Source: Cohnella caldifontis
Lineage (GTDB): Bacteria; Bacillota; Bacilli; Paenibacillales; Paenibacillaceae
Reading direction: 5' to 3'
Length of the DNA: 64,000 nt
Assembly: GCF_029360585.1 (NCBI RefSeq)
Contig: NZ_JAQZSJ010000013.1
Span: forward strand, 39,437-103,436
Part shown: positions 53,535 to 64,000 of the stretch, one piece after another
Position numbering within the stretch: the stretch's first letter is position 1
How the letters are laid out: each line of letters opens with the position of its first letter
Position numbers and translations under genes: made by a program
Notes under the pieces: generated by a model
What the model was told of the DNA's origin: nothing
Databases searched by the model: none
The model's input: the letters and a program-made list of their open reading frames with translations, nothing else

Positions 53535-53948
53535 TCACTTCCCTCGGGCATCCAAATAGTTTTGCAGCAGCAGGGCCGCCGCCATTTTGTCCACGACTTG
53601 CTTGCGCTTGCGCCGGCTGACGTCGGCCTCGAGCAGCGCCCGGGTGGCCGCTACCGTGGTCAGCCTTTCATCCCAGAGATCGACCGGCACGGATAGGGTC
53701 TCCCTGAGCTTGTCGGCGAATGCCATGCAAATTTCCCCACGAGGGCCGATCGTGCCGTTCATGTTTTTCGGGAGCCCCACGACGATCGTCTGCACGCCGT
53801 TCTGCTCCACCAGTTCGGAAATGCGGCGCAGGACGGCTTCCTCCGAACCGTTCTCGATCATTTCCAAGCCTTGCGCCGTCCAGCCGAATGCGTCGCTGAG
53901 CGCAACCCCGATGCGCCGGTCTCCGTAGTCGAGTCCCAGAATCCGCAT
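53535..53948 (-). CDS. ruvX: Holliday junction resolvase / rRNA-processing nuclease RuvX (YqgF, YrrK)
   Basis: A 137-aa RNase H-fold nuclease: [17 protein letters not shown] (first catalytic Asp), [36 protein letters not shown] and [15 protein letters not shown] (last Asp). The ATG at 53948 is 2 nt after the ireB stop. Confidence 0.94.
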   Translation of the reverse strand: MRILGLDYGDRRIGVALSDAFGWTAQGLEMIENGSEEAVLRRISELVEQNGVQTIVVGLPKNMNGTIGPRGEICMAFADKLRETLSVPVDLWDERLTTVAATRALLEADVSRRKRKQVVDKMAAALLLQNYLDARGK

Positions 53949-53950
53949 CG

Positions 53951-54229
53951 TTACCGCCGGTTTTGTTCCAGATAGAAGCGGACGAGTTCTTCGATCAGTT
54001 CGTCGCGTTCCTTCTTCCGGATCACGCTTCTCGCGTTGTTGTGGCGGGGAATGTAAGCCGGATCGCCCGAGAGAAGGTAACCCACGATCTGATTGATCGG
54101 ATTGTACTCTTTCTCCACCAGCGCATCGTGCACCTGGAGCAGAATGTCCTTCGCGGACATTTCCTGCGGATCGGCTACGACGTCGAACTGGACCGTCTTG
54201 TCCAGATGGTTTTTATCCGCCGTGCTCAT
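53951..54229 (-). CDS. IreB family regulatory phosphoprotein (YrzL)
   Basis: A 92-aa protein with [17 protein letters not shown] at the start and [20 protein letters not shown] as the family core, then the basic helix [19 protein letters not shown]. IreB is a target of Ser/Thr kinases of the PASTA type; the N-terminal threonines are the phosphorylation candidates. ATG 54229 is 8 nt from GAGG; a GTG at 54238 is less likely. It is the first gene of a seven-gene operon to trhP2. Confidence 0.9.
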   Translation of the reverse strand: MSTADKNHLDKTVQFDVVADPQEMSAKDILLQVHDALVEKEYNPINQIVGYLLSGDPAYIPRHNNARSVIRKKERDELIEELVRFYLEQNRR

Positions 54230-54258
54230 CTCCGGCACCTCGCTTTCTCTTCCACTCC

Positions 54259-54287
54259 ATCATATCACATTCAAGGACAGACAGGAA
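54259..54287 (-). promoter_or_regulatory. Candidate promoter of the ireB-ruvX-mltG-trhP operon
   Basis: TATGAT at 54259-54264 (minus strand) with TTCCTG 17 nt further upstream lies 29 nt before the ireB ATG. The -35 is weak. Confidence 0.4.
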
Positions 54288-54366
54288 ATTCATGGAGGGT
54301 GGGAACCTTTGACGAATGGCCGGAACTTTCGTCGAATGGCCGGAGAATTGCGGGATCGGCCTGCGG

Positions 54367-57009
54367 TCAGCCTCCGAGCTGGGCGAGCACGACCCGTTCC
54401 GCGGCCGCCAGCGCTTCGCCGAGCTTCGACGGGTCTTTGCCGCCCGCTTGGGCGGACTCCGGCTTGCCGCCGCCTCCGCCGCCGCAAATCACGGCCAGCT
54501 CCTTCACCAGCTTGCCCGCGTGCAGGCCGCGCGCCGTCAAATCGGAGCTGACGGCCGCCACCAGGTTGACCTTGTCCCCGTCGACGGCGCCCAGCGCCAG
54601 CACCGCCGAGCCGAGCTTCGCTTTGAGCTCGTCCGCGACGCCGCGCAGCGCGTCCATGCCGCCCGCGTCCACCCGGGCGGCCAGCAGCGTGACGCCGCCC
54701 ACCGTCTTGGCTTGGCCGGCCAGCTCCGCCGCCTCGAGCCGCCCCAGCTTGCTCTGCAGCGACTCCGCTTCGCGCTGCAGCTGGCGCATGTCGGCCTGCA
54801 GCGCCTCGATGCGCTTCGGCACGTCGCCCGGCGCGCTCTTCAGCAGGCCGGCCGCGGCTTTCAGCGTGCCGAATTGTTCATCCAGGTACGCGTAGGCGTG
54901 GCGGCCGGTGACCGCTTCGATCCGGCGCACGCCGGAGCCGATGCCGCTCTCGCTCACGAGCTTGAAGAGGCCGATCTGCGCGGTGTTCCGCACGTGGCAG
55001 CCGCCGCACAGCTCGAGCGAATAGTCGCCGACGCGCACGACGCGCACGATGTCGCCGTATTTCTCCCCGAACAGCGCCATCGCGCCCATCTCCTTCGCCT
55101 CGTCGATCGGCCTCAGGCTGATATCCACGTCCGTGCCGAGCCAGATTTGCTCGTTCACGCGGCGCTCGACGTCGGCCAGTTCCTCCGGCGTGACCGCGCC
55201 GAAATGGCTGAAGTCGAAGCGCAGGCGCTCCGGCTCGACCAGGGAGCCGGCCTGGTTGACGTGCGTCCCGAGCACTTCCTTCAGCGCCTTGTGCAGCAGG
55301 TGCGTCGCCGTATGGTTGCGGACGATGTCGCTCCGTTCTTCCTTCTCGACCGAAGCCTTGACCGCGTCGCCTTTCTTGAGCGAGCCCGACGTGATCACGA
55401 CCTGATGCACGTGCTGCCCGTGCGGCGCTTTGCTCATGCCGACGACCGTCGCGGACACCCCGCCGGCGGTCAGCGTGCCGCGGTCGCTCACCTGGCCGCC
55501 GCTTTCCGCGTAGAACGGCGTGCGGTCCAGGATGACCAGCACGGTTTCTTCCACGCCCGCGGCGTCGACGAAACGGTCGTCCGCGACGATGGCCAGCACG
55601 CGGGCTTCCGCCGTCAGCGAGTCATAACCCACGAACGCGCTGGCTTCGGTATAATCGGCCAGGGCGCCGCCTTGGACTTTCATGCTCTCCGTTTCCTGCC
55701 GGGCGGAACGGGCGCGGGCGCGCTGCTCTTCCATCGCCGCCTCGAACCCTTCGCGGTCCACGGTCATTCCTTGCTCGGCGGCGTAGTCTTCCGTCAGGTC
55801 GAACGGGAAGCCGTAGGTATCGTACAGCTTGAAAGCGTCGGGTCCGGAAATTTCCTTTTTGCCATCCGCCTTCGCTTTCGCGCAAATATCCGACAGGATC
55901 GCCAGTCCGTCGCTCAGCGTCTCGTGGAACCGCTCCTCCTCGGTGCGGATCACTTTCTCGATGAACTCGCGGCCGTTCACGATTTCATTGTAGAACCCGC
56001 CCATGATTTCGCCCACGGTGGAGACGAGCTCCCAAAGGAACGAACGGTCGATGCCGAGCACTTTGCCGTAGCGGACGGCCCGGCGCAGCAGCCGCCGGAT
56101 GACGTAACCGCGGCCTTCGTTCGACGGCAGCACGCCGTCGCCGACCGAGAACGCCACCGCGCGGACGTGGTCCGCGATGACCTTCAGCGCGACGTCGGTC
56201 TCTTCCGCCGCTTTGTATTTCACGCCGGCGATCGCCGCCGTCCGCTCGATGAGCGGCAGGAACAGGTCCGTGTCGAAGTTCGAGTCGACGTCCTGGAGAA
56301 TCGACGCGAAGCGCTCCAGGCCCGCGCCGGTATCGATGTTCTTGTTCGGAAGCGGCGTGTAGCTGCCGTCCTTGTTGTGGTTGAATTGCGAGAAAACGAG
56401 GTTCCAAACTTCCAGAAAACGTTCGTTCTCGCCGCCCGGCCAGCATTCCGGATCGTTCAGGTCGCCGTATTTATCGCCGCGGTCGTAGAAAATCTCGGTG
56501 CAAGGTCCGCAAGGTCCTTCGCCGATATCCCAGAAGTTGCTCTCGTCCAGCTTGTAAATGCGTTCGGCCGGAATGCCGATTTTCTCGTTCCAATACCGGA
56601 ACGCCTCTTCGTCGTCCTTATGGACGGTCACCGACAGCCTGTCCGGCTCGAAGCCGATCCACTCGGGGCCGGTCAGGAACTCCCACGCCCACGTGATGGC
56701 CTCTTCCTTGAAATAATCGCCGATGCTGAAATTGCCGAGCATTTCGAAAAAGGTATGGTGCCGGCGCGTTTTGCCCACGTTTTCGATGTCGTTCGTGCGG
56801 ATGCACTTCTGCGAATTGGCGATGCGCGGGTTCTCCGGCTTCACCCGTCCGTCGAAGTAAGGCTTGAGCGGCGCCATGCCGGCGTTGATCCAGAGCAGGG
56901 ACGGATCGTTGTGCGGCACGAGCGAGGCGCTCGGCTCGATGTGATGGCCTTTGCTGGCGAAAAACTCCAGCCATTTGGAACGGATTTCGGCGGCTTTGAG
57001 CGGTTTCAT
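54367..57009 (-). CDS. alaS: Alanyl-tRNA synthetase
   Basis: An 880-aa class II synthetase of normal length. The N-terminal catalytic core has [36 protein letters not shown] and [12 protein letters not shown]. The editing domain has [16 protein letters not shown] and [13 protein letters not shown]; the C-terminal DHHA1-like region ends with [22 protein letters not shown] follows AAGGAGG. Expression is controlled by the T-box leader upstream. Confidence 0.97.
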   Translation of the reverse strand: MKPLKAAEIRSKWLEFFASKGHHIEPSASLVPHNDPSLLWINAGMAPLKPYFDGRVKPENPRIANSQKCIRTNDIENVGKTRRHHTFFEMLGNFSIGDYFKEEAITWAWEFLTGPEWIGFEPDRLSVTVHKDDEEAFRYWNEKIGIPAERIYKLDESNFWDIGEGPCGPCTEIFYDRGDKYGDLNDPECWPGGENERFLEVWNLVFSQFNHNKDGSYTPLPNKNIDTGAGLERFASILQDVDSNFDTDLFLPLIERTAAIAGVKYKAAEETDVALKVIADHVRAVAFSVGDGVLPSNEGRGYVIRRLLRRAVRYGKVLGIDRSFLWELVSTVGEIMGGFYNEIVNGREFIEKVIRTEEERFHETLSDGLAILSDICAKAKADGKKEISGPDAFKLYDTYGFPFDLTEDYAAEQGMTVDREGFEAAMEEQRARARSARQETESMKVQGGALADYTEASAFVGYDSLTAEARVLAIVADDRFVDAAGVEETVLVILDRTPFYAESGGQVSDRGTLTAGGVSATVVGMSKAPHGQHVHQVVITSGSLKKGDAVKASVEKEERSDIVRNHTATHLLHKALKEVLGTHVNQAGSLVEPERLRFDFSHFGAVTPEELADVERRVNEQIWLGTDVDISLRPIDEAKEMGAMALFGEKYGDIVRVVRVGDYSLELCGGCHVRNTAQIGLFKLVSESGIGSGVRRIEAVTGRHAYAYLDEQFGTLKAAAGLLKSAPGDVPKRIEALQADMRQLQREAESLQSKLGRLEAAELAGQAKTVGGVTLLAARVDAGGMDALRGVADELKAKLGSAVLALGAVDGDKVNLVAAVSSDLTARGLHAGKLVKELAVICGGGGGGKPESAQAGGKDPSKLGEALAAAERVVLAQLGG

Positions 57010-57033
57010 CGTTCTATTCGTCCTCCTTAAAAT

Positions 57034-57320
57034 AAAAAAATCCCCGAGCGAGTCAGGGACGAAATTGTATTCGCGGTACCACCCTGGTTATCGCGGCGTC
57101 GGCTGCAGCGGCCAAGCGCGATCTCCTTCGGCGGGCGTTAACGGGCCCTCCCGGCGGCTTGTTCAAGGCCGCGCTCCGAAACCGGCTTCCTTGCGCCCTT
57201 CGCGCCGAAGGTTCTTCCACCCGCCGCCGCCCCCGGAAACGGGTTCGGCGCGAAACCTTCTCTCTGTCGCGCGGTCTGCGAAGTACTCGTGTTTCTTCAA
57301 CGCATTCGCATTTTCCCATT
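57034..57320 (-). promoter_or_regulatory. T-box riboswitch leader of alaS
   Basis: The minus-strand leader carries the T-box AGGGTGGTACCGCG (57072-57085), the antiterminator element that pairs with the uncharged tRNA acceptor end. A stem-I region with GACAGAGAGAAGG (around 57260) starts the structure. The terminator (TCCCTGA / TCGGGGA then TTTTTTT, 57034-57059) ends just before the alaS SD. A GCC alanine triplet at 57184-57186 in the 3' side of stem I is a candidate specifier. It lets uncharged tRNA-Ala induce alaS. Confidence 0.92.
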
Positions 57321-57327
57321 GTAATCC

Positions 57328-57357
57328 ATTATATCGAGCCGGTTTCCCCGCTGTCAA
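57328..57357 (-). promoter_or_regulatory. Consensus promoter of alaS
   Basis: A perfect TTGACA (57352-57357) and a perfect TATAAT (57328-57333) are spaced 18 nt apart on the minus strand. The -35 overlaps the last codons and stop of the upstream yrrI-like gene. Confidence 0.85.
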
Positions 57358-58424
57358 ACGGTTTTTCGCCGGATGTAATACGAGAAAACGTGCTGCGCGA
57401 TCACCTTGAGCGCCGCGTACACCGGCACCGCGAAAATGAGCCCGACGACCCCGGCGAGCTCCCCTCCGACGAGCAGCACGAAGATGATCGTCAGCGGGTG
57501 CATGTGCATCGTGCGCCCGACCACCTGCGGGCTGATCACGTTGCTTTCCAGCGTCTGGCAGAGCGAATTCACGATCGCGACGAGCAGCACCATTTTCCAG
57601 GAGATCGTGCTGGCCACGACGACGGCGGGCAAGGCGCCCAGGAAGGGGCCCAAATACGGGACGATGTCGAACAGGGCGACGAAACCCGCCATCAAGAGCG
57701 GGTACGGAAGCCCGATGATCCAATAGCCGACGTACGCCAGGATCCCGATGCACACGGACACCAGGAATTGTCCGCGGATGTAGCTCCCGAGCGCGGCGTC
57801 GATATCCTTCAAGAGCCGAACCGCCTGCTTGCGGCGGTTTCGGGGCAAGTATTCCAGCGCGGCTTTCTCGAACACGTCCATGTCCTTCATCATATAGAAC
57901 GCGAGAAACGGCACGATCATCGCCAGGAACAGCACGTTGAACACGGCGTCCAAGTTGTTCAGGAAGTCGGATACGGCCGTCGAAAACCGCTTCTCGAAGC
58001 CTTCCACCGCCCGGTTGATCCCGTCACGCACGCTGTCCGGCAGCACGACGTTGCGGTTATAGTGGTCCGCCAGCGACTGCACCCGCATCGTCAGCTCGGG
58101 AACGTGCTCGTTCAGCTCCTGCACCTGGCCGATGAACATCGGGATCATGTTCATGACGATGACGGCGCAGCTCGCGGTGAACACGGCGTAGATGAGCAGA
58201 ACGGCCGCCGTTCGGGGCACTTTGCGGACGTGCAGCAAATTGACGATCGGATTCAGGACGTAGGAGATGACCAGGGCGACCACGAAAGGGGTGAGCACGG
58301 CCTTGAAAAAGCCGTATACCGACCAAAGCAGCGGCCGCACGAGCATCAGCAGGTACAACGCGGCGAGACCGAGTATGAGATAGACGAGCGCGGCGAACGC
58401 GCGGCTTTGGGCAAACCGGTTCAT
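57354..58424 (-). CDS. AI-2E family transporter YrrI
   Basis: A 356-aa membrane protein with about eight TM segments: VLTPFVVALVISYVLNPIV, LAMIVPFLAFYMMKDMDVF, VALFDIVPYLGPFLGALPA and LESNVISPQVVGRTMHMHP. It sits directly upstream of alaS as yrrI does in Bacillus. ATG 58424 follows GGGGTGGGG; longer in-frame starts have no ribosome site. It is a paralogue of the transporter at 43.8 kb, from which it is well diverged. Confidence 0.87.
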   Translation of the reverse strand: MNRFAQSRAFAALVYLILGLAALYLLMLVRPLLWSVYGFFKAVLTPFVVALVISYVLNPIVNLLHVRKVPRTAAVLLIYAVFTASCAVIVMNMIPMFIGQVQELNEHVPELTMRVQSLADHYNRNVVLPDSVRDGINRAVEGFEKRFSTAVSDFLNNLDAVFNVLFLAMIVPFLAFYMMKDMDVFEKAALEYLPRNRRKQAVRLLKDIDAALGSYIRGQFLVSVCIGILAYVGYWIIGLPYPLLMAGFVALFDIVPYLGPFLGALPAVVVASTISWKMVLLVAIVNSLCQTLESNVISPQVVGRTMHMHPLTIIFVLLVGGELAGVVGLIFAVPVYAALKVIAQHVFSYYIRRKTV

Positions 58425-58487
58425 TTCCCCACCCCCGCCAAACGGCATGCCTTTTCCAGTATATGTACTTGTCCCACCGATTAAACC

Positions 58488-58525
58488 GAAAAAGCCCCGA
58501 TCTCTCGTCGTCGAGAAATCGGGGC
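58488..58525 (-). terminator. Terminator after the zinc-ribbon gene
   Basis: 14-bp arms GCCCCGATTTCTCG / CGAGAGATCGGGGC with a 4-nt loop are followed by TTTTT on the minus strand. It lies 24 nt after the zinc-ribbon stop. Confidence 0.9.
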
Positions 58526-58548
58526 GCGTCAAGCCGTCTTCCGGGGGG

Positions 58549-58755
58549 TTACATCCCGCCCGCCTGGAGAGGCTCGGATACGGGTTCGCTGGCGAACAAG
58601 TCGTCCAGCGAACTGAGCGTACCGTCTTCTTCCACTTGGTAGACGGACATTTTTTCTCCGTTCACCGTAAGCTCGATGAAGCAGCTCCAGCAGTAAAATT
58701 GATGGGAACCGATCTTCCCGATATCCTTGGAATTGCAGTTCGGGCATCTCATCAT
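58549..58755 (-). CDS. Small zinc-ribbon protein
   Basis: A 68-aa protein with two CxxC pairs, CPNC at residues 4-7 and CWSC at ~22-25, forming a zinc ribbon, then a short acidic tail. It follows the PRC-barrel gene by 6 nt and is probably co-transcribed. Function unknown. Confidence 0.75.
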   Translation of the reverse strand: MMRCPNCNSKDIGKIGSHQFYCWSCFIELTVNGEKMSVYQVEEDGTLSSLDDLFASEPVSEPLQAGGM

Positions 58756-58761
58756 CCGTCT

Positions 58762-59301
58762 TCACCTATCACTTTCCGCGTTCAGCGTATGGTCTTTCGT
58801 CAGCACCCTTTCGTAGGAAGCGGGCACCAAAATCGCGTCTTCGCCCAGCGTAAGCTGGCCGGGTCCGTCCGGCAGCAGCAGCCGCCTGCGGCCTTCGAGC
58901 ACATCCGACAGAAATCCGTCCGTGAGTTCGCACCCTACTAAAGGTGTACCCTCGGAGGGTTTAAAATAAACATCCGTGATCCGGCCGAGTTCCTGCCCGT
59001 TCACGGTATAAACCGGCATGTCCTTCAAACGGACCGTGCCGCCGAGGAATCCGCGCATCAACAACGATCTGTCCATGTCGGCGACGGCATTCCGGCTGGG
59101 GATGACCAAGGCGTCTTCCCCGCATGCCGCGATGTCCCGCCAGAGGATTCCTTTGAACGTTTTGCGATTCCACGTTCTTTGATCCAGGACGACCCCGGAG
59201 AGGCTCCAATATTCGTCGAACCAGACGTCCTTGACGCGGCCGGCCCTTCGGCCGCTGTCCAGCAGCACCGGCAGGCCGAGCAAGGATTGGACTTGAAGCA
59301 T
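58762..59301 (-). CDS. PRC-barrel domain protein YrrD
   Basis: A 179-aa protein with two PRC-barrel repeats: LGLPVLLDSGRRAGRVKDVW and MPVYTVNGQELGRITDVYF. PRC barrels occur in RNA-processing and photosynthetic proteins, but the YrrD group has no proven role. ATG 59301 is 8 nt from AAAGGGG. It lies between the desulfurase and zinc-ribbon genes, as in related genomes. Confidence 0.85.
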   Translation of the reverse strand: MLQVQSLLGLPVLLDSGRRAGRVKDVWFDEYWSLSGVVLDQRTWNRKTFKGILWRDIAACGEDALVIPSRNAVADMDRSLLMRGFLGGTVRLKDMPVYTVNGQELGRITDVYFKPSEGTPLVGCELTDGFLSDVLEGRRRLLLPDGPGQLTLGEDAILVPASYERVLTKDHTLNAESDR

Positions 59302-59330
59302 GTCCGGCACCCCTTTCTTGCAGGCGCCTG

Positions 59331-60491
59331 TTAAGTTATACGTAGCCGCGCCGAAATGGTTGCAATGATCAACGCCGTTTTTTCCGCTTCTTCCCTAGTA
59401 TTGCCCAAACCGAAGCTGAAACGTACGGCATTGCGCACCCGATCGGGGGAAAGTTTCATGGCGGAGAGCACGTGGGAAGGCTGAAGGGAGCCCGACGAGC
59501 AGGCCGAACCGCCGGATGCGGCGACGCCCGCCAGGTCTAAATTCATGAGCATGGTCTCCGAGGAAATTCCCTGAAAGCTTACGTTGACGATATGGGGGAG
59601 ACGGAAATGTTCGTTTCCGTTGATCCGGAACGCTTCTTCGCCCAACTCACGGGACAACCCGGACAGAAAGGCGGCGCGGACGGCCTCCACCCGGCGAACC
59701 TTCTCCTCCAATCCGGCGAAGGTCGAGCGGGCCGCCGCCGCGAAGGCGGCGATGCCGGCCACGTTCTCCGTGCCGGCACGGCGAGACCGCTCCTGGTTCC
59801 CTCCGTGCAGCAGCGGCTCGAACGGCGTGCCCCGGCGGATGAAAAGCAGACCGACGCCTTGGGGGCCGCCGATTTTATGCGCGGATATGCTGAGCAAGTC
59901 TACCGGCAGCTTCTGGAGATCCCACCGCTCGTAACCGAAAGCCTGCACCGCGTCCACGTGCATGGCGGCGCCTTGCGTCCGCGCGATTTCGCCGATCTCC
60001 TCGAACGGCTGCCGGGTACCGGTCTCGTTGTTGCCGGCCATGATACTGACGACCGCCGTCCTTCCGTCGATGGCGCGCGCGGCGTCCTCCGCCGAGACGC
60101 GCCCGGTCTCGTCCGGCTGAAGGAGCGTCAGGCGGAAGCCCCGCTTTTCCAGGGCGCGGCAGGCGTTCAATACGGCAGGGTGCTCCACCGCCGTCGCGAC
60201 GATGCCGTCGCGGCCGCGCGCACGCTGCACCTCCGCCGCCCCGAACAGGGCGGCGTTGTCGCTTTCCGTGCCGCTGCCGGTAAACACGATCTCGGCCGGA
60301 GAGCAGCCGAGACTTTCGGCCAGCGCGTCCCGGGCGGCCGTGACCCGGCTTCGGGCGCTCCGTCCGAACGCATGCAGGCTGGACGGGTTGACGGGCCCCG
60401 CGCCGGCGGCTTCCGCATAAGCGGCGATCGCCTCGGGCAGCATCGGGGTCGTGGCCGCGTGGTCCAAATAAATGGAGGTTAAGGAGCTCAT
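59331..60491 (-). CDS. Cysteine desulfurase (YrvO-like)
   Basis: A 386-aa PLP-dependent NifS/IscS-family enzyme. IYLDHAATTPMLPEA opens the protein, NNETGTRQP and HVDAVQAFG follow, the PLP lysine is in SISAHKIGGPQG, and the persulfide cysteine is in SGGSACSSGSL. It supplies sulfur, and its place next to mnmA across cymR strongly suggests it feeds 2-thiouridine synthesis. It starts 13 nt after the cymR stop. Confidence 0.92.
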   Translation of the reverse strand: MSSLTSIYLDHAATTPMLPEAIAAYAEAAGAGPVNPSSLHAFGRSARSRVTAARDALAESLGCSPAEIVFTGSGTESDNAALFGAAEVQRARGRDGIVATAVEHPAVLNACRALEKRGFRLTLLQPDETGRVSAEDAARAIDGRTAVVSIMAGNNETGTRQPFEEIGEIARTQGAAMHVDAVQAFGYERWDLQKLPVDLLSISAHKIGGPQGVGLLFIRRGTPFEPLLHGGNQERSRRAGTENVAGIAAFAAAARSTFAGLEEKVRRVEAVRAAFLSGLSRELGEEAFRINGNEHFRLPHIVNVSFQGISSETMLMNLDLAGVAASGGSACSSGSLQPSHVLSAMKLSPDRVRNAVRFSFGLGNTREEAEKTALIIATISARLRIT

Positions 60492-60504
60492 GCCGTTCCC
60501 TCTC

Positions 60505-62288
<1,784 letters not shown>

Positions 62289-62330
62289 GTCGCTTCCACT
62301 GTCTTCGAAGGCGTGCGATTACGATACGAT

Positions 62331-62361
62331 AAGGGCTGCTCTCGGAGCAGTCCTTTTGTTT
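62331..62361 (+). terminator. mnmA terminator
   Basis: 9-bp arms GGGCTGCTC / GAGCAGTCC (one G-U) with a 3-nt loop are followed by TTTTGTTT, 42 nt after the mnmA stop. Confidence 0.85.
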
Positions 62362-62419
62362 GTCTCCGCACCCCGTATCTGACCGCCCCTCCTCACATCC
62401 CTCCGTAAACCCGCCGCCG

Positions 62420-63272
62420 CAGGGCTTATGTGTCACTTTCTTACACAACTCCTTCGAAATCTCGCCACCGCAGCGCTTTTGTGTCACTTTCTTACACAAG
62501 TCCTCCGAAATCCCGCCACCGCAGCGCTTTTATGTAACATTCTTACACAACTCCTCCGAAAACCCGCCATCGCAGCGCTTTTGTGTCACTTTCTTACACA
62601 ACTCCTTCGAAATCTCGCCACCGCAGCGCTTTTGTGTCACTTTCTTACACAATTCCTCCGAAATCCCGCCACCGCAGCGCTTTTATGTAACATTCTTACA
62701 CAACTCCTCCGAAAACCCGCCATCGCAGCGCTTTTGTGTCACTTTCTTACACAAGTCCTCCGAAATCCCGCCACCGCAGCGCTTTTCTGTAACAGACTAA
62801 AACCATACCTCCGAAAACCCGCCTTCGCAGCGCTTTTGTGTCAGTTTCTTAAACAATTCTTCCGAAATCCCGACACCGCCGCGCATTTGAGTCACTTTCT
62901 TACACAAGTCCTCCGAAATCCCGCCACCGCAGCGCTTTTGTGTCACTTTCTTACACAACTCCTTCGAAATCTCGCCATCGCAGCGCTTTTGTGTCACTTT
63001 CTTACACAATTCTTCCGAAATCCCGTCACCGCAGCGCTTTTGTGTCACTTTCTTACACAATTCTTCCGAAAACCCGCCATCGCAGCGCTTTTGTGTCACT
63101 TTCTTACACAATTCTTCCGAAATCCCGTCACCGCAGCGCTTTTGTGTCACTTTCTTACACAATTCTTCCGAAAACCCGCCATCGCAGCGCTTTTGTGTCA
63201 CTTTCTTACACAACTCCTTCGAAATCTCGCCACCGCAGCGCTTTTATGTAATTTTTTTACATAACTCCCTCG
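62420..63272. repeat. 51-bp tandem array, 17 units
   Basis: The anchor TGT(C/A)AC occurs at 62431 and then every 51 bp to 63247, 17 times without any indel. Most units contain TTGTGT-N9-ACACAA, an inverted repeat; the last unit has TTATGTAA / TTACATAA, with both arms changed. Unit 8 (62788) is the most degraded. Because 51 is a multiple of three, long frames stay open on both strands, but none has a ribosome site and I call no gene. The array fills the 1-kb gap after the mnmA terminator. Confidence 0.95.
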
Positions 63273-63314
63273 GAACAGGCGAAACCGGCTACCCCATCCA
63301 TTCATGCGGCTTTC

Positions 63315-63983
63315 CTATCTTCCCTGCAAAAGACGGACAGCTTCAGGGGAGACGCGGAGTTTGTGAAATCGTCTGGGACCGCCGCCCTCAAGGATCAATA
63401 AATGTTTGTCGACAAGCCCCCGTACCGCCTTGCGCGTAGAGAACGGTGCCAGTTGCAGCCACTCGCAAGCTTCGGTCATCGAAAATGTCCCCGTATGCGC
63501 GAGACCGCACCGGATAAGCTCCCTTTCGTATACGGAAAGTTCCATCCACTTGTCTCCCCGTCCGCTCCCCCAAATTCCCAAAGCTTCATATACCGAACGG
63601 ACGCAGGCTTCCGGTTTCTTGTCCAATTCGTCCCAACTGAACGGCATGTATTTCAAGTTCAGTTTCGCGATGGACCTGACGCGCATCCGCTCGAAGGAGT
63701 GACGCTCCCGCGTGATCTTTTCGGCATGTACGACGTAACCTTCCGCCTCGAACGCGATTCCAAGTTTGCGGTGGTATACGTCCACGTAAATTTTCACTCC
63801 CGTTTCGCTTACGAGCTCATGCTCCAATTCCAAATCCTCGAACGTACCGAAGACGCGCCACAGCGCCTCGCACAGTTTCTTGGTGCCGGTTAGATCGCGG
63901 TCCAGCATCTCCCGGCGCATGCCGGTCGCTTCCGCCTTCTGGCACGCCAAAAACGTCTCCCACGCTTCTTCGAACTTGTTCAT
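63315..63983 (-). CDS. Putative Vsr/DUF559-like nuclease fold with C-terminal winged helix
   Basis: A 222-aa protein of unknown function. Residues ~55-125 read as a compact nuclease-like fold: VKIYVDVYHRKLGIAFEAEG (D and E), ERHSFERMRVRSIAKLNLKY and MPFSWDEL, the order seen in DUF559/Vsr-type PD-(D/E)xK proteins. Residues ~145-220 look like a winged helix (TEACEWLQLAPFSTRKAVRGL). The ATG follows AAGGAGGAG close to the window end. It could be a DNA-binding repair or restriction-like protein; this is a fold impression only. Confidence 0.6.
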   Translation of the reverse strand: MNKFEEAWETFLACQKAEATGMRREMLDRDLTGTKKLCEALWRVFGTFEDLELEHELVSETGVKIYVDVYHRKLGIAFEAEGYVVHAEKITRERHSFERMRVRSIAKLNLKYMPFSWDELDKKPEACVRSVYEALGIWGSGRGDKWMELSVYERELIRCGLAHTGTFSMTEACEWLQLAPFSTRKAVRGLVDKHLLILEGGGPRRFHKLRVSPEAVRLLQGR

Positions 63984-64000
63984 CTTCCATCTCCTCCTTC

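Noticed and set aside
54316..57030. A 904-codon frame antisense to alaS
   Set aside because: Shadow frame; alaS is unambiguous.
62428..63264. A 278-codon plus-strand frame of 17-aa repeats, and similar minus-strand frames
   Set aside because: They arise because the 51-bp unit is a multiple of three. No ribosome site or promoter precedes them and the translations are near-pure repeats on both strands.

Overview
The window is chromosomal DNA from an endospore-forming, GC-rich Firmicute of the Paenibacillaceae (Paenibacillus or Cohnella-like). The basis is sporulation genes (spoVAC-spoVAD-spoVAE, an uninterrupted sigK, a kapD-like exonuclease), the Bacillus-type housekeeping order mnmA / cymR / cysteine desulfurase / PRC-barrel / yrrI / alaS / ireB / ruvX / yrzB / mltG / trhP1 / trhP2 / PBP, a T-box leader on alaS, strong Shine-Dalgarno sites with frequent GTG and TTG starts, and LplB/YtcP-type sugar transporters controlled by YesM/AraC-type two-component pairs. 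No rRNA, tRNA, CRISPR array, transposase or integrase was seen.

Layout. 1-6.4 kb: yqeG-yqeH (yqeH is cut by the window edge) and a moxR / DUF58 / transglutaminase operon. 6.4-8.3 kb: spoVAC-D-E. 8.5-12.4 kb: a sensor kinase, response regulator and sugar-binding lipoprotein with no permease beside them. 12.5-13.2 kb: sigK. 13.2-18.9 kb: an AT-rich island, all on the minus strand, with a three-component ABC-ATPase cassette (ABC-3C type) plus a tiny membrane peptide, and a DUF2075 helicase/nuclease with a MazG-like pyrophosphohydrolase. A degenerate sigK-like fragment lies at the left edge of the island. 19-21.3 kb: a MerR-methyltransferase fusion and a NUDIX-DUF4406 fusion. 21.3-32 kb: a pectin oligosaccharide uptake and de-esterification locus with its own two-component system. 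32-38.2 kb: a 50-bp tandem array, a cyclic-phosphate-processing receiver protein, a GTTC-rich low-complexity tract and sbcCD. 38.4-46.7 kb: truncated haemoglobin, DUF2269 protein, kapD-like exonuclease, ilvD, a polysaccharide deacetylase, an AI-2E family transporter and a class B PBP. 46.8-62.3 kb: a chemoreceptor and the conserved alaS / tRNA-modification / cell-wall block described above. 62.4-63.3 kb: a 17-unit 51-bp tandem array, followed by a nuclease-like protein with a winged helix.

The most interesting region is the island downstream of sigK. It combines two candidate defence modules: a nucleotide-dependent ABC-3C cassette carrying a duplicated VGRD-K motif split over two reading frames, and a nuclease-helicase/MazG pair. 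The diverged copy of exactly the part of sigK that hosts skin-type insertions suggests how the island may have arrived. The second theme is three unrelated tandem-repeat arrays in intergenic positions within 31 kb; two of them keep their register without a single indel and carry inverted repeats.
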